From contig NZ_FMCX01000005.1 in NCBI RefSeq assembly GCF_900091555.1, forward strand, positions 473,456 through 537,455: a stretch of DNA of 64,000 bases. Reading direction: 5' to 3'. This document shows positions 25,601 through 33,506 of this stretch, one piece after another. The first letter of the stretch is position 1. The number at the start of each line of letters is the position of its first letter. Origin of the DNA: Micromonospora mirobrigensis (lineage in GTDB: Bacteria > Actinomycetota > Actinomycetes > Mycobacteriales > Micromonosporaceae). The notes beneath the pieces were generated by a model. That model did not search any database. It saw nothing but the letters and a program-made list of their open reading frames with translations, and was not told where the DNA came from. Made by a program: the position numbers and the translations under genes.

Positions 25601-26440
25601 ATGCAGTCACCATCGCGCGGGAGGCGCCTCGACGCCGTCTCCGGCCCGTTCACCCCGCGTACCCCCAGGGTCGTTGCCGCCCGCCGGTTGCAGCGCCGCC
25701 GGGACCGCGAGGCCACCGGCCGGTTCCTGGCCGAGGGCCCGCAGGCCGTCCGCGAGGCCCTGGCCCGCCCGGACACCGTGGTCGAACTCTTCGGTACGCC
25801 GGCCGCCCTGGACCGGTACGCCGACCTCGCCGCCTCGGCCGCCCGGGCCGACGTCCCGGTCTCCGAGGTGACCGACGAGGGGCTGGCCGCCCTCGCCGAG
25901 ACGGTCGCCCCGCAGGGCCTGGTCGCCGTCTGCCGGCACCTCGACGTGCCCCTGACGACCGCCCTGTCCCGTTCCCCGCGCCTGGTGGCGGTGCTCGCCG
26001 AGATCCGCGACCCGGGCAACGCCGGGACCGTGCTGCGCACCGCCGACGCGGCCGGCGCGGCGGCGGTGGTCTTCGCCGGCGACGCCGTCGACCCGTACAA
26101 CGGCAAGTGCGTGCGGGCCTCCGCCGGCAGCCTCTTCCACGTCGACGTGGTCCGCGCCCCGGACCCTGCCGAGGTGGTCGCCGCGCTGCGCGCCGCCGGC
26201 CTCGCCGTGCTCGCCACGACCGGGTACGGCGACGCGGACCTGGACGACCTGGCCGACGCCGGCCGGCTCGCCGCCCCGACCGCCTGGCTCTTCGGCTCCG
26301 AGGCGCACGGGCTGCCCGAACAGCTCACCGCCGCGGCCGACGAGCGGGTCCGGGTGCCGCTGCACGGGCGCGCCGAGAGCCTGAACCTGGCTGCGGCCGC
26401 GGCCGTCTGCCTGTACGCTTCGGCGAGAGCACATCGATGA
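25601..26440 (+). CDS. TrmH/SpoU-family RNA methyltransferase
   Basis: 279-residue SPOUT-class 2'-O-ribose methyltransferase. The N-terminal part (about 25-105) is the L30e-like substrate-binding domain (RFLAEGPQAVREAL). The catalytic knot shows motif 1 IRDPGNAGTVLRTADAAG, motif 2 TAWLFGSEAHGLPEQL and motif 3 VRVPLHGRAESLNLAAAAAVCLY. The target, rRNA or tRNA, cannot be told from sequence; genes in this position, between rplT and pheS, are common in actinobacteria. It begins 32 bases after rplT and may be cotranscribed with it. Confidence 0.88.
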   Translation: MQSPSRGRRLDAVSGPFTPRTPRVVAARRLQRRRDREATGRFLAEGPQAVREALARPDTVVELFGTPAALDRYADLAASAARADVPVSEVTDEGLAALAETVAPQGLVAVCRHLDVPLTTALSRSPRLVAVLAEIRDPGNAGTVLRTADAAGAAAVVFAGDAVDPYNGKCVRASAGSLFHVDVVRAPDPAEVVAALRAAGLAVLATTGYGDADLDDLADAGRLAAPTAWLFGSEAHGLPEQLTAAADERVRVPLHGRAESLNLAAAAAVCLYASARAHR

Positions 26441-26487
26441 CCGCAGGTGACCTGCGGTGCTCCACCCACGAAGGAGAGCGTCCGCCC

Positions 26488-26547
26488 ATGAACGCGCCAC
26501 GGCGTTCGTTTAGCCAGCCCGCCGGTGTCGGCGGGCGGCGGGCCTGA
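26488..26547 (+). CDS. Candidate leader peptide upstream of pheST (19 codons)
   Basis: A short open frame, MNAPRRSFSQPAGVGGRRA, with AAGGAG at 26471-26476 (eleven bases before ATG). A TACGCT hexamer at 26412-26417, in the end of the preceding gene, could be its -10. It has a single phenylalanine codon, the rare TTT, and overlaps a hairpin that competes with a downstream arm. That is the layout of a pheM-like attenuator, but one Phe codon is few for such a peptide, so the call is tentative. Confidence 0.4.
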   Translation: MNAPRRSFSQPAGVGGRRA

Positions 26548-26578
26548 CCTGCTCCCTGCGTAACTCCCACCGGCGGGC
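26517..26578 (+). promoter_or_regulatory. Mutually exclusive hairpins in the pheST leader
   Basis: GCCCGCCGG at 26517-26525 can pair with GGCGGGC at 26530-26536 (7-8 pairs) or with CCGGCGGGC at 26570-26578 (nine perfect pairs). The two pairings exclude each other, and the shared arm lies inside the leader ORF, downstream of its TTT codon, so ribosome position could choose between them. No strong T-run follows either structure; control could be of translation or Rho-dependent termination. Confidence 0.45.
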
Positions 26579-26657
26579 TGCGGCACAGCCGCGCGTCCGT
26601 AGACTCGCCTAGCCGCCCGGAAGGGTCGGCGCCGCCGTGAGGGAGTGCCCGTACGCC

Positions 26658-27740
26658 ATGAGCTACCGCAACGATCCGTACGACCCGAAGCAGGTCGCCC
26701 TGCTCGACCCGGCCGCACTGGCCGCCGCCGTGGCCGACGCCGAGCAGGCGTTCGCCGCCGCCGCCGACCCGGACGCGCTGACCGCGCTGCGCCCCGCGCA
26801 CCTGGGGGACCGGTCCCCGGTGTCGCTGGCCCGCCGGGAGATCGGCGCCCTGCCGCCGGCCGCCAAGTCCGACGCCGGCAAGCGGGTCAACGAGGCCCGC
26901 CGCGCCGTGGAGGCCGCGTACGCGGCCCGCGCCGGAGTCCTCGAGCAGGAGCAGGCGGCCCGGGTGCTGGTCGAGGAGCGGGTGGACGTCACCCTGCCGT
27001 ACGACCGGCGCCCGCGCGGCGCCCGCCACCCGCTCAACGTGCTGATGGAGCAGATCAGCGACCTGTTCGTCGGGATGGGCTACGAGGTGGCCGAGGGGCC
27101 CGAGGTCGAGCTGGAGTGGACCAACTTCGACGCGCTGAACATCCCCGCCGACCATCCGGCGCGCGGGCTGATGGACACCTTCCACATCGCCCCGCCGCCC
27201 GGCGCGGAGAGCTCGGGCCTGGTGCTGCGCACGCACACCTCCACCGTGCAGACCCGCGCCATGCTCACCCGCAAGCCGCCGATCTACGTGATCGTGCCGG
27301 GCCGGGTCTACCGGACCGACGAGATCGACGCCACCCACAGCCCGGTGTTCCACCAGGCCGAGGGGCTGGTGGTCGACAAGGGCATCACGATGGCGCAGCT
27401 GCGCGGCACTCTCGACCACTTCGCCCGGGCGATGTTCGGCGAGGGCGCGAAGACCCGCTGGCGGCCGCACTACTTCCCGTTCACCGAGCCGTCGGCGGAG
27501 TTCGACGTCTGGTTCCCGGAGCACCGGGACGGCCCGCAGTGGGTCGAGTGGGGTGGCTGCGGCATGGTCAACCCGCGGGTGCTGCGGGCCTGCGGGATCG
27601 ACCCGGAGGTCTACTCCGGGTTCGCGTTCGGCATGGGCATCGACCGGACGCTGATGATCCGGCACGGGGTCAGCGACATCCGGGACCTGTTCGAGGGCGA
27701 CGTCCGGTTCGCCCGGGCACTGGGCGCCGGGGCGGCGTAG
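26658..27740 (+). CDS. pheS: Phenylalanine-tRNA ligase alpha subunit
   Basis: Catalytic subunit of the (alpha-beta)2 enzyme; 360 residues from ATG 26658. An N-terminal coiled-coil tRNA-binding arm (about 15-95) is followed by the class II core: motif 1 region HPLNVLMEQISDLFVGMGY, motif 2 PGRVYRTDEIDATHSPVFHQ, and motif 3 GFAFGMGIDRTLMIRHG. An in-frame GTG at 26637 is possible but has no ribosome site; GAGGGAG lies 12 or so bases before the chosen ATG. A TAGACT at 26600-26605 may be a proximal -10. pheT follows after 40 bases. Confidence 0.95.
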   Translation: MSYRNDPYDPKQVALLDPAALAAAVADAEQAFAAAADPDALTALRPAHLGDRSPVSLARREIGALPPAAKSDAGKRVNEARRAVEAAYAARAGVLEQEQAARVLVEERVDVTLPYDRRPRGARHPLNVLMEQISDLFVGMGYEVAEGPEVELEWTNFDALNIPADHPARGLMDTFHIAPPPGAESSGLVLRTHTSTVQTRAMLTRKPPIYVIVPGRVYRTDEIDATHSPVFHQAEGLVVDKGITMAQLRGTLDHFARAMFGEGAKTRWRPHYFPFTEPSAEFDVWFPEHRDGPQWVEWGGCGMVNPRVLRACGIDPEVYSGFAFGMGIDRTLMIRHGVSDIRDLFEGDVRFARALGAGAA

Positions 27741-27780
27741 GCGATGCGGGTACGTACAACGGAGACGGTGGTCTGAAGTC

Positions 27781-30363
27781 ATGCGAGTTTCTGTCAGTTG
27801 GCTGCGGGAGTACGTCGACCTCCCGGCCGACCTGCCCGCCGGTGACCTGGAGCAGGCGCTGGTCGACCTCGGCATCGAGGTCGACTCGATGGTGGACCTG
27901 CGCAACACGGTCAGCGGGCCGCTGGTCGTCGGCAAGGTCCTGGAGATCGAGGAGCTGACCGGCTTCAAGAAGCCGATCCGGTTCTGCCGGGTCGACGTCG
28001 GGGCCGCCAACGGAACCGGCGAGCCGCAGGAGATCGTCTGCGGGGCGCGTAACTTCGCCCAGGGCGACAAGGTGGTGGTGATCCTGCCCGGCGGCGTGCT
28101 GCCCGGGAACTTCGCCATCGGGGCGCGCAAGACGTACGGGCGCAACTCCGCCGGCATGATCTGCTCGGCGCAGGAGCTGGGTCTTGGCGACGACCACTCG
28201 GGCATCATCGTGCTGCCCGAGCACACCCCCGCCTCGCCCGGTGACGACGCGCGGCCCCTGGTCGGGCTGGACGACGTGGTGCTGGAGCTGGAGGTCACCC
28301 CGGATCGGGGCTACGCGTTGAGCCTGCGCGGGCTGGCCCGGGAGCTGTCGTACGCCCTCGGGGTGGGGTTCGAGGACCCGGCCCGGCGGGAGGTGCCCGG
28401 CGCGACCGAGCGGCCCGCGTACCCGGTGGAGGTGCGCGACCCGGTCGGCTGCGACCGGTTCGCCGCCCGGATGGTGCGCGGCGTGGACCCCACCGCCGAG
28501 ACCCCCGACTGGATGCGGCAGCGGCTCACCGTCGCCGGCATCCGCAGCATCTCGCTGCCGGTGGACATCACCAACTACGTGATGCTCTGCCTCGGCCAGC
28601 CGATGCACGCCTTCGACGCCGACCGGATCAGCGGGCCGCTGGTGGTCCGCCGGGCCGAGGCGGGTGAGAAGCTGACCACTCTGGACGGTGTGGCGCGGAC
28701 CCTGTCCGAGGAGGACCTGGTGATCTGCGACGCCGGGCTGCCCAACGACCTCGCAGGCGAGGACGCCGGCGTCCCGATCTCGCTGGCGGCGGTGATGGGC
28801 GGCGAGACCAGCGAGGTGCTCGCCTCCACCACGAACGTGCTGTTCGAGGCGGCGCACTGGGACCGGGCGACCATCGGCCGCACCGCCCGCCGGCACAAGC
28901 TGTTCAGCGAGGCCGCCAAGCGCTGGGAGCGGGGCGTCGACCCGACGTTGCCGCTGGTCGCCCTGGAGTTCGCCGTACAGCTGCTGGTGACCCACGGCGG
29001 CGGCACGGCCGGCGACGAGATCCTGGACATCGACCACGTCCGGCCGCTGCCGGCGGTCGTCCTGCCGGTGGGCCTGCCGTCGGAGCGGATCGGCGTGACG
29101 TACTCGCCGCAGCGGGTGGTCGAGCTGCTGGAGCAGGTCGGCTGCACGGTCGTGCGCGGCGCGGACCGGCTGGCGGAGGACCCGGGCGAGGTCGGGGTCG
29201 CCGCCACCGGTGGCGCGGACGTGCTGACGGTCACCCCGCCGAGCTGGCGGCCCGACCTGACCGACCCGGCCGACCTGGTCGAGGAGGTGGTCCGCCTCGA
29301 CGGGTACGACCGGGTTCCGTCGGTGCTGCCGACCGCGCCCGCCGGCCGGGGCCTGACCTGGCAGCAGCAGCGCCGCCGGGCCGTGGCCCGGTCGCTGGCC
29401 GAGCAGGGGTACGTCGAGGTGCTGGCGCACCCGTTCGTCTCCACCGAGCTGGCCGACCAGCTCGGCCTGCCGGCCGACGACCCCCGCCGGCCCGCCGTCC
29501 GAGTGGCGAACCCGCTGTCGGACGAGGAGCCGCTGCTGCGCACCACGCTGCTCGGCCCGCTGCTCGGCGTGCTCAGGCGCAACGTCGGCCGGGGCCTGCG
29601 GGACGTGGCGGTCTACGAGATCGGCGCGGTGTTCCACCCGCGTCCGGGGGTCGGCGCGCCGCCGGCCATGGGCGTGGACCGCCGGCCCACCGACGCCGAG
29701 TTCGCTGCCGCCGACGCGGTGGTGCCCGACCAGCCCCGGCACGTCGCCGTGGCGCTGGCCGGCGACATCGAGCCGGCCGGCTGGTGGGGCGCGGGACGCC
29801 CGGCCGGCTGGGCGGACGCGGTCGAGGCCGGCCGTACCGTCCTCGCCGCCGCCGGCATCCCGGCCGACCGGGTCGAGGTGCGCGCCGCCGAGCACGCGCC
29901 CTGGCACCCGGGCCGCTGCGCCGCGTTCGCCGTCGACGGCACGGTCGTCGGGTACGCCGGTGAGCTGCACCCGGCCGTGGTGGCGGCCCTGGAGCTGCCG
30001 CGCCGCACCTGCGCCATGGAACTGGACCTGGACGCGCTGCCGCCGGCCACGCTGGTGAGCGGTCCGACCATCTCCACGTTCCCGCCGGCGCTGATCGACG
30101 TGGCGCTGGTGCTCGACGAGTCGGTGCCGGCCGCCGAGGTCGAGCGGGCCCTCGCCGAGGGGGCCGGGCCGCTGCTGGAGGACGTCCGGCTCTTCGACGT
30201 CTACGCCAGCGAGCAGCTGGGTGCGGGCCGCCGGTCGTTGGCGTACAAGCTGACGTTCCGGGCCCCGGACCGGACCCTCGCGGGCGAGGAGGCGGTGGCC
30301 GCCCGGGACGCGGCGGTGGCCGTCGTCGCGGAGCGCTTCCGCGCCACCCTGCGCGGCGCCTGA
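27781..30363 (+). CDS. pheT: Phenylalanine-tRNA ligase beta subunit
   Basis: 860 residues, bacterial-type beta subunit. It begins MRVSVSWLREYVDLP, then the EMAPII/OB tRNA-binding fold (about 40-155; GKVLEIEEL, ARNFAQGDKVVVILPG, SAGMICSAQELGLG), the B3/B4 editing domain (about 210-390; DITNYVMLCLGQPMHAFDAD, ATTNVLFEAAHWD as ASTTNVLFEAAHWD), B5 (about 405-485), the catalytic-like core, and a C-terminal anticodon-recognition FDX-ACB domain (STFPPALIDVALVLDE to the end). All modules are present at normal length. A long palindrome follows nine bases downstream. Confidence 0.97.
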   Translation: MRVSVSWLREYVDLPADLPAGDLEQALVDLGIEVDSMVDLRNTVSGPLVVGKVLEIEELTGFKKPIRFCRVDVGAANGTGEPQEIVCGARNFAQGDKVVVILPGGVLPGNFAIGARKTYGRNSAGMICSAQELGLGDDHSGIIVLPEHTPASPGDDARPLVGLDDVVLELEVTPDRGYALSLRGLARELSYALGVGFEDPARREVPGATERPAYPVEVRDPVGCDRFAARMVRGVDPTAETPDWMRQRLTVAGIRSISLPVDITNYVMLCLGQPMHAFDADRISGPLVVRRAEAGEKLTTLDGVARTLSEEDLVICDAGLPNDLAGEDAGVPISLAAVMGGETSEVLASTTNVLFEAAHWDRATIGRTARRHKLFSEAAKRWERGVDPTLPLVALEFAVQLLVTHGGGTAGDEILDIDHVRPLPAVVLPVGLPSERIGVTYSPQRVVELLEQVGCTVVRGADRLAEDPGEVGVAATGGADVLTVTPPSWRPDLTDPADLVEEVVRLDGYDRVPSVLPTAPAGRGLTWQQQRRRAVARSLAEQGYVEVLAHPFVSTELADQLGLPADDPRRPAVRVANPLSDEEPLLRTTLLGPLLGVLRRNVGRGLRDVAVYEIGAVFHPRPGVGAPPAMGVDRRPTDAEFAAADAVVPDQPRHVAVALAGDIEPAGWWGAGRPAGWADAVEAGRTVLAAAGIPADRVEVRAAEHAPWHPGRCAAFAVDGTVVGYAGELHPAVVAALELPRRTCAMELDLDALPPATLVSGPTISTFPPALIDVALVLDESVPAAEVERALAEGAGPLLEDVRLFDVYASEQLGAGRRSLAYKLTFRAPDRTLAGEEAVAARDAAVAVVAERFRATLRGA

Positions 30364-30371
30364 GGTGCAAG

Positions 30372-30415
30372 CAGGGGCCCCTTCTTAACGCTTCCGGTAT
30401 AGGAAGGGGCCCCTG
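30372..30415. terminator. Long palindrome between convergent pheT and the glucanase gene
   Basis: Thirteen-base perfect arms CAGGGGCCCCTTC and GAAGGGGCCCCTG, with inner pairs extending the stem to about 16, enclose a loop of about 12 bases. TTAAC follows the left arm and GTTAAC flanks the right. Each arm contains GGGGCCCC, itself palindromic. It fills the 59-base gap between two convergent genes and should act as a bidirectional terminator. I have the impression that very similar units recur in Micromonospora genomes, so it may also be a dispersed repeat; this window has one copy. Confidence 0.7.
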
Positions 30416-30422
30416 TTAACAC

Positions 30423-32177
30423 TCAGCCGGTGTACGGCAGGACGATCCGCGAGGAGTCACCGACGCCCAGGCTGGTCGGCGTGGCGCCGATGGCGTTCCA
30501 GACCTCGACGGTGACCGTGCCACCGGCCAGGTCGCCGTACGCCCCGCTGGCCGTACGCAGTCCCTGGCTCTGCCGGTAGTGCTCCCAGCCGGGCACCGGG
30601 TCGGTGGCGAAGTAGGCGTACGTCTCGCTGCGATCCACCGTGCCGTCGCCGGTGAGGTCGTACGAGATCCGCACCTGGACGCCGTCGCCGACGGCGGTGC
30701 TGGCGTCTACGGCGAGGTCGAAGGCGCTGGTGCCGCCGGTCCACGTGCCGGTGAGGCCGTGGGCGGTGAAGACCTGCGGATCGGCGGGCGTGCCGTCGTG
30801 GTTGCTCCCGGCGGCGGCCAGGGTGGTGACGCCGGCCGGCCCGGCGTCCGCGCCGAGACCGCCGCCGGCCAGCAGGTACCGGGTGGGCCGCAACGGCGTC
30901 GGGGCGGTGCTCGTGGACGGGCTGGGCGAGGTCGACGGGCTGGCGGTGGCGGTGGGGCTCGGCGGGGGACTGCTCGGGCCGCCGCCGGGACCGAACGGGC
31001 TCAGGTCGATGCCGGCCGCGCGCGGGTCGCCGTCGTGCACCAGCGACTCCTGGTTCTGTACGTCGTCGAAGGCGAACCCGTACGCCTTGCCGTCCACCAT
31101 GTTGGCGTGCACGATCCGCGAGTAGTGGTTGGTGAGCGTGCCCTGGTAGAAGTCGGCCGGGCCACCGGAGGGCTGCACGTCGCGGGTGCCCAGCGTGGAG
31201 CGGTGCAGGGCCGCGCAGAGCGTCCGGGCGATCGGGCCGACCACCAGGTCGTTGGGGGCGGCGAGGGCGCCGTCGCAGTCCCACACGTCGGAGCTGGACG
31301 GCTTGCCGAACGAGGCGACCTGCCGTCCGGTCCCGTCGGTGAAGGTCATCGTCGTGCCGCTGGTCCGGCCGAAGTACCTCACGTCGGGTCGGTCGAGGAA
31401 GGGCGTCACGGTCAACGTCCTCGTCGCGTACGCGTTCCAGGCCGAGGTGATGTACGGGTCGAGGTAACCGGGGTCGAACAGGCCGGCGTCGGCGGCCTTG
31501 CCGGGGGACAGGACCCGCAGCACGGTGCCGTCGGCGCGGGTCTGCACCGACCCGCCCCAGCCGGGCTGGGCGCGTACCGCGTCGATGACCTTGTTCCGGC
31601 CGTCGTCGACGAGGGTGCCGGTGCTGCGGGTGGCGCCGTCGGCGCCGGTGACGCTGGCCGTGTGCGGCACGGCGAACATGTCGACCTGTGAGCTGTTGAG
31701 CCAGAGACCTGCGTCGTTGTAGGTGAACTCCGACCAGTCGAAGAGGATGTCGCGGTTCGGGTCCCCGGCGGCCCACGGGGCGGGCTGGACCAGGCCGTCG
31801 GGGGTGAGGAGGAACCTCAGCTTCTCGCCGAAGGAGAAGTAGATCCGGCCGGAGATGTTGCGGGGCACCTTCAGCACCGTGCTCGCGCCGAGGGCGGGGC
31901 CGGGGATGGACACGTCGGGCGCCGGGGTGGGGGGTAGGCCGCCGGCCGGCCAGGGCGTGAAGGTCCCGCCGGCGTCGACGTGGCCGAGCCGGCCGGAGTT
32001 CAGATCGACGCCGAGGACGTAGAGGTGCACGGCGTCGGCCCGCCCGGTGCTGTTGGTGACGGTGAACGGCAGCAGGCCGGGGCCGACGGCCCGGGCCAGG
32101 GTCGCCGCGCCGACGGAGGCGCCGACGGCGAGGACGAGCGCGACGAGGCCGCCCGTCAGTCTTCTGCGGATTCGCAA
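30423..32177 (-). CDS. Secreted GH64-type beta-1,3-glucanase with C-terminal glucan-binding-like domain
   Basis: 584 residues. A signal sequence (RRRLTGGLVALVLAVGASVG then AATLARA) precedes a thaumatin-like GH64 catalytic domain (about 30-385): LPFTVTNSTGRADAVHLYVLG, NISGRIYFSFGEKLRFLL, DILFDWSEFTYNDAGLWLNS and QVDMFAVPHTASV are family marks with the catalytic acidic residues. A Ser/Pro/Thr linker (about 395-430) leads to a C-terminal beta-sandwich domain resembling those that bind beta-1,3-glucan. The probable start is TTG 32177, with AAGGAG five bases upstream and the signal peptide right after; ATG starts are further upstream and unsuitable. Likely role: fungal or yeast cell-wall degradation. 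Confidence 0.82.
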   Translation of the reverse strand: MRIRRRLTGGLVALVLAVGASVGAATLARAVGPGLLPFTVTNSTGRADAVHLYVLGVDLNSGRLGHVDAGGTFTPWPAGGLPPTPAPDVSIPGPALGASTVLKVPRNISGRIYFSFGEKLRFLLTPDGLVQPAPWAAGDPNRDILFDWSEFTYNDAGLWLNSSQVDMFAVPHTASVTGADGATRSTGTLVDDGRNKVIDAVRAQPGWGGSVQTRADGTVLRVLSPGKAADAGLFDPGYLDPYITSAWNAYATRTLTVTPFLDRPDVRYFGRTSGTTMTFTDGTGRQVASFGKPSSSDVWDCDGALAAPNDLVVGPIARTLCAALHRSTLGTRDVQPSGGPADFYQGTLTNHYSRIVHANMVDGKAYGFAFDDVQNQESLVHDGDPRAAGIDLSPFGPGGGPSSPPPSPTATASPSTSPSPSTSTAPTPLRPTRYLLAGGGLGADAGPAGVTTLAAAGSNHDGTPADPQVFTAHGLTGTWTGGTSAFDLAVDASTAVGDGVQVRISYDLTGDGTVDRSETYAYFATDPVPGWEHYRQSQGLRTASGAYGDLAGGTVTVEVWNAIGATPTSLGVGDSSRIVLPYTG

Positions 32178-32268
32178 CGGGACTCCTTCACCGCCGACCG
32201 GCCGGATCCGGCGGCGGGCGTGGTGATTTCGGGGTGGTTGGTGGTGTACGCCCTGGGATGCTGCTCCG

Positions 32269-32280
32269 GAGAGCGCTCTC
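32269..32280 (-). promoter_or_regulatory. LacI-family-type operator upstream of the glucanase gene
   Basis: GAGAGCGCTCTC is a perfect 12-base palindrome about 92 bases upstream of the TTG start. Its GAGCGCTC core is the centre of the TGGGAGCGCTCCCA-type operators bound by CebR/BglR-like sugar repressors controlling glycoside hydrolases in actinomycetes. Induction by glucan oligosaccharides is inferred. Confidence 0.6.
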
Positions 32281-32393
32281 ACAGGATCGGATCTCCATGG
32301 GCTCCTGTCAATGCGGCCGCCGAGATGGCGCGGCAGCGCCCCCGGACGTGGTCGGCGTCACTCCCACATTTCCATGCGGAGCACCGTATGACC

Positions 32394-32441
32394 TTGCAGT
32401 GGTGCGCGGTCGCCGCTAGCCTTTGCTGCATAGTCATGCGG
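32394..32441 (+). promoter_or_regulatory. Promoter of the arginine operon with candidate ArgR site
   Basis: TTGCAG (32394-32399) and TAGCCT (32417-32422) are 17 bases apart, a good sigma-70-type pair; transcription should start near 32429. Directly at the start point lies TGCATAGTCATGCGG (32427-32441), whose GCAT/ATGC symmetry and spacing resemble an ARG box half-pair. A second CATGCGGAG copy stands at 32373-32381, about one operator distance upstream. ArgR is encoded in the operon, so autoregulation is likely. Confidence 0.6.
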
Positions 32442-32449
32442 AGGTGAGT

Positions 32450-33451
32450 ATGGGCATTCGAGTCGCGGTAGCGGGAGCGAGCGGTTACGCCGGCGGCGAA
32501 CTGCTGCGCCTGGTCGCCGGTCACCCCGAGCTCGACCTGGTCGCCGCCACCGCCCACGCCCAGGCCGGCCAGCCGGTCTCGGCCGTACACCCGCAGCTCA
32601 CCGGCCTGGACCTGGTCCTCGCCGCCACCGAACCGGCCACCCTGGCCGACGCGGACCTGGTCTTCCTGGCTCTGCCGCACGGCGCGTCGGCGGCGCTCGC
32701 CGCGGCCCTGCCCGAGACCGTCAGGGTGGTCGACCTCGGTGCCGACCACCGGCTGCGCGACGCCGACGGGTGGGCCCGCTACTACGGCGGCCCGCACGCC
32801 GGCGCCTGGACCTACGGCCTGCCGGAGCTGCCCGGGCAGCGGGCGGCGATCGCCGCCGCGCACCGGGTCGCCAACACCGGCTGCTACGCCGTGGCCACCA
32901 CCCTCGCGCTCGCCCCGCTGATCGCCGCCGGCGCGGTCTTCCCCGCCGACGTGGTGGTGGTCGCCGCCTCCGGGACCTCCGGCGCCGGCCGGGCCGCCAA
33001 GGCCCACCTGATCGGCAGCGAGGTGATGGGCGACCTGTCGCCCTACAGGGTCGGCGCCCACCAGCACGTGCCGGAGATCAAGCAGGCCACCGGGGCGACC
33101 GGACTCTCCTTCACCCCGGTGCTCGCCCCCATGCCGCGTGGCATCCTCGCCACCGTCACCGCCGTGCCCGTCGGGGACACCGACCCGCACGAGGTGCTGG
33201 CGCAGGCGTACGCGGACGCGCCCTTCGTCCACGTGCTGCCCGAGGGGACGTGGCCGCACACCGCCGCCACCGCCGGCTCGAACAGCTGCCACCTCCAGGC
33301 CACCGTCGACACGGACTCCGGTCGGGTGATCGTGGTCAGCGCGATCGACAACCTGGGCAAGGGCGCCGCCGGCCAGGCCGTGCAGAACGCCAACCTGATG
33401 CTCGGCCTCCCCGAGACCACCGGCCTGTCAGCCTTCGGAGTTGCACCGTGA
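32450..33451 (+). CDS. argC: N-acetyl-gamma-glutamyl-phosphate reductase
   Basis: Third step of arginine synthesis; NADPH-dependent; 333 residues. VAVAGASGYAGGELLRL is the nucleotide-binding loop, VANTGCYAVATTLAL holds the catalytic cysteine, ASGTSGAGR and HQHVPEI (with its conserved histidine) follow, and IDNLGKGAAGQAVQN ends the domain. The ATG has GGAGG six bases upstream (GGAGGTGAGT). First gene of an eight-gene arg operon. Confidence 0.97.
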   Translation: MGIRVAVAGASGYAGGELLRLVAGHPELDLVAATAHAQAGQPVSAVHPQLTGLDLVLAATEPATLADADLVFLALPHGASAALAAALPETVRVVDLGADHRLRDADGWARYYGGPHAGAWTYGLPELPGQRAAIAAAHRVANTGCYAVATTLALAPLIAAGAVFPADVVVVAASGTSGAGRAAKAHLIGSEVMGDLSPYRVGAHQHVPEIKQATGATGLSFTPVLAPMPRGILATVTAVPVGDTDPHEVLAQAYADAPFVHVLPEGTWPHTAATAGSNSCHLQATVDTDSGRVIVVSAIDNLGKGAAGQAVQNANLMLGLPETTGLSAFGVAP

Positions 33452-33500
33452 GCGCGAGGAGCGCAGCGCAGCGGAGCCCCGCGGTCGCGAACGAAAGGCA
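33450..33500 (+). repeat. Candidate dispersed repeat between argC and argJ
   Basis: The sequence from the argC stop onward, beginning TGAGCGCGAGGAGCGCAGCG and ending GTCGCGAACGAAAGG, has purine-rich GAGCGCG/AGCGCAGCG periodicity and sits in the only non-overlapping junction of the upstream arg operon. From memory, elements with this wording recur between genes in Micromonosporaceae genomes, usually starting at the stop codon of the upstream gene. Only one copy is in this window, so repeat status cannot be shown here. Confidence 0.45.
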
Positions 33501-33506
33501 GGCCCA

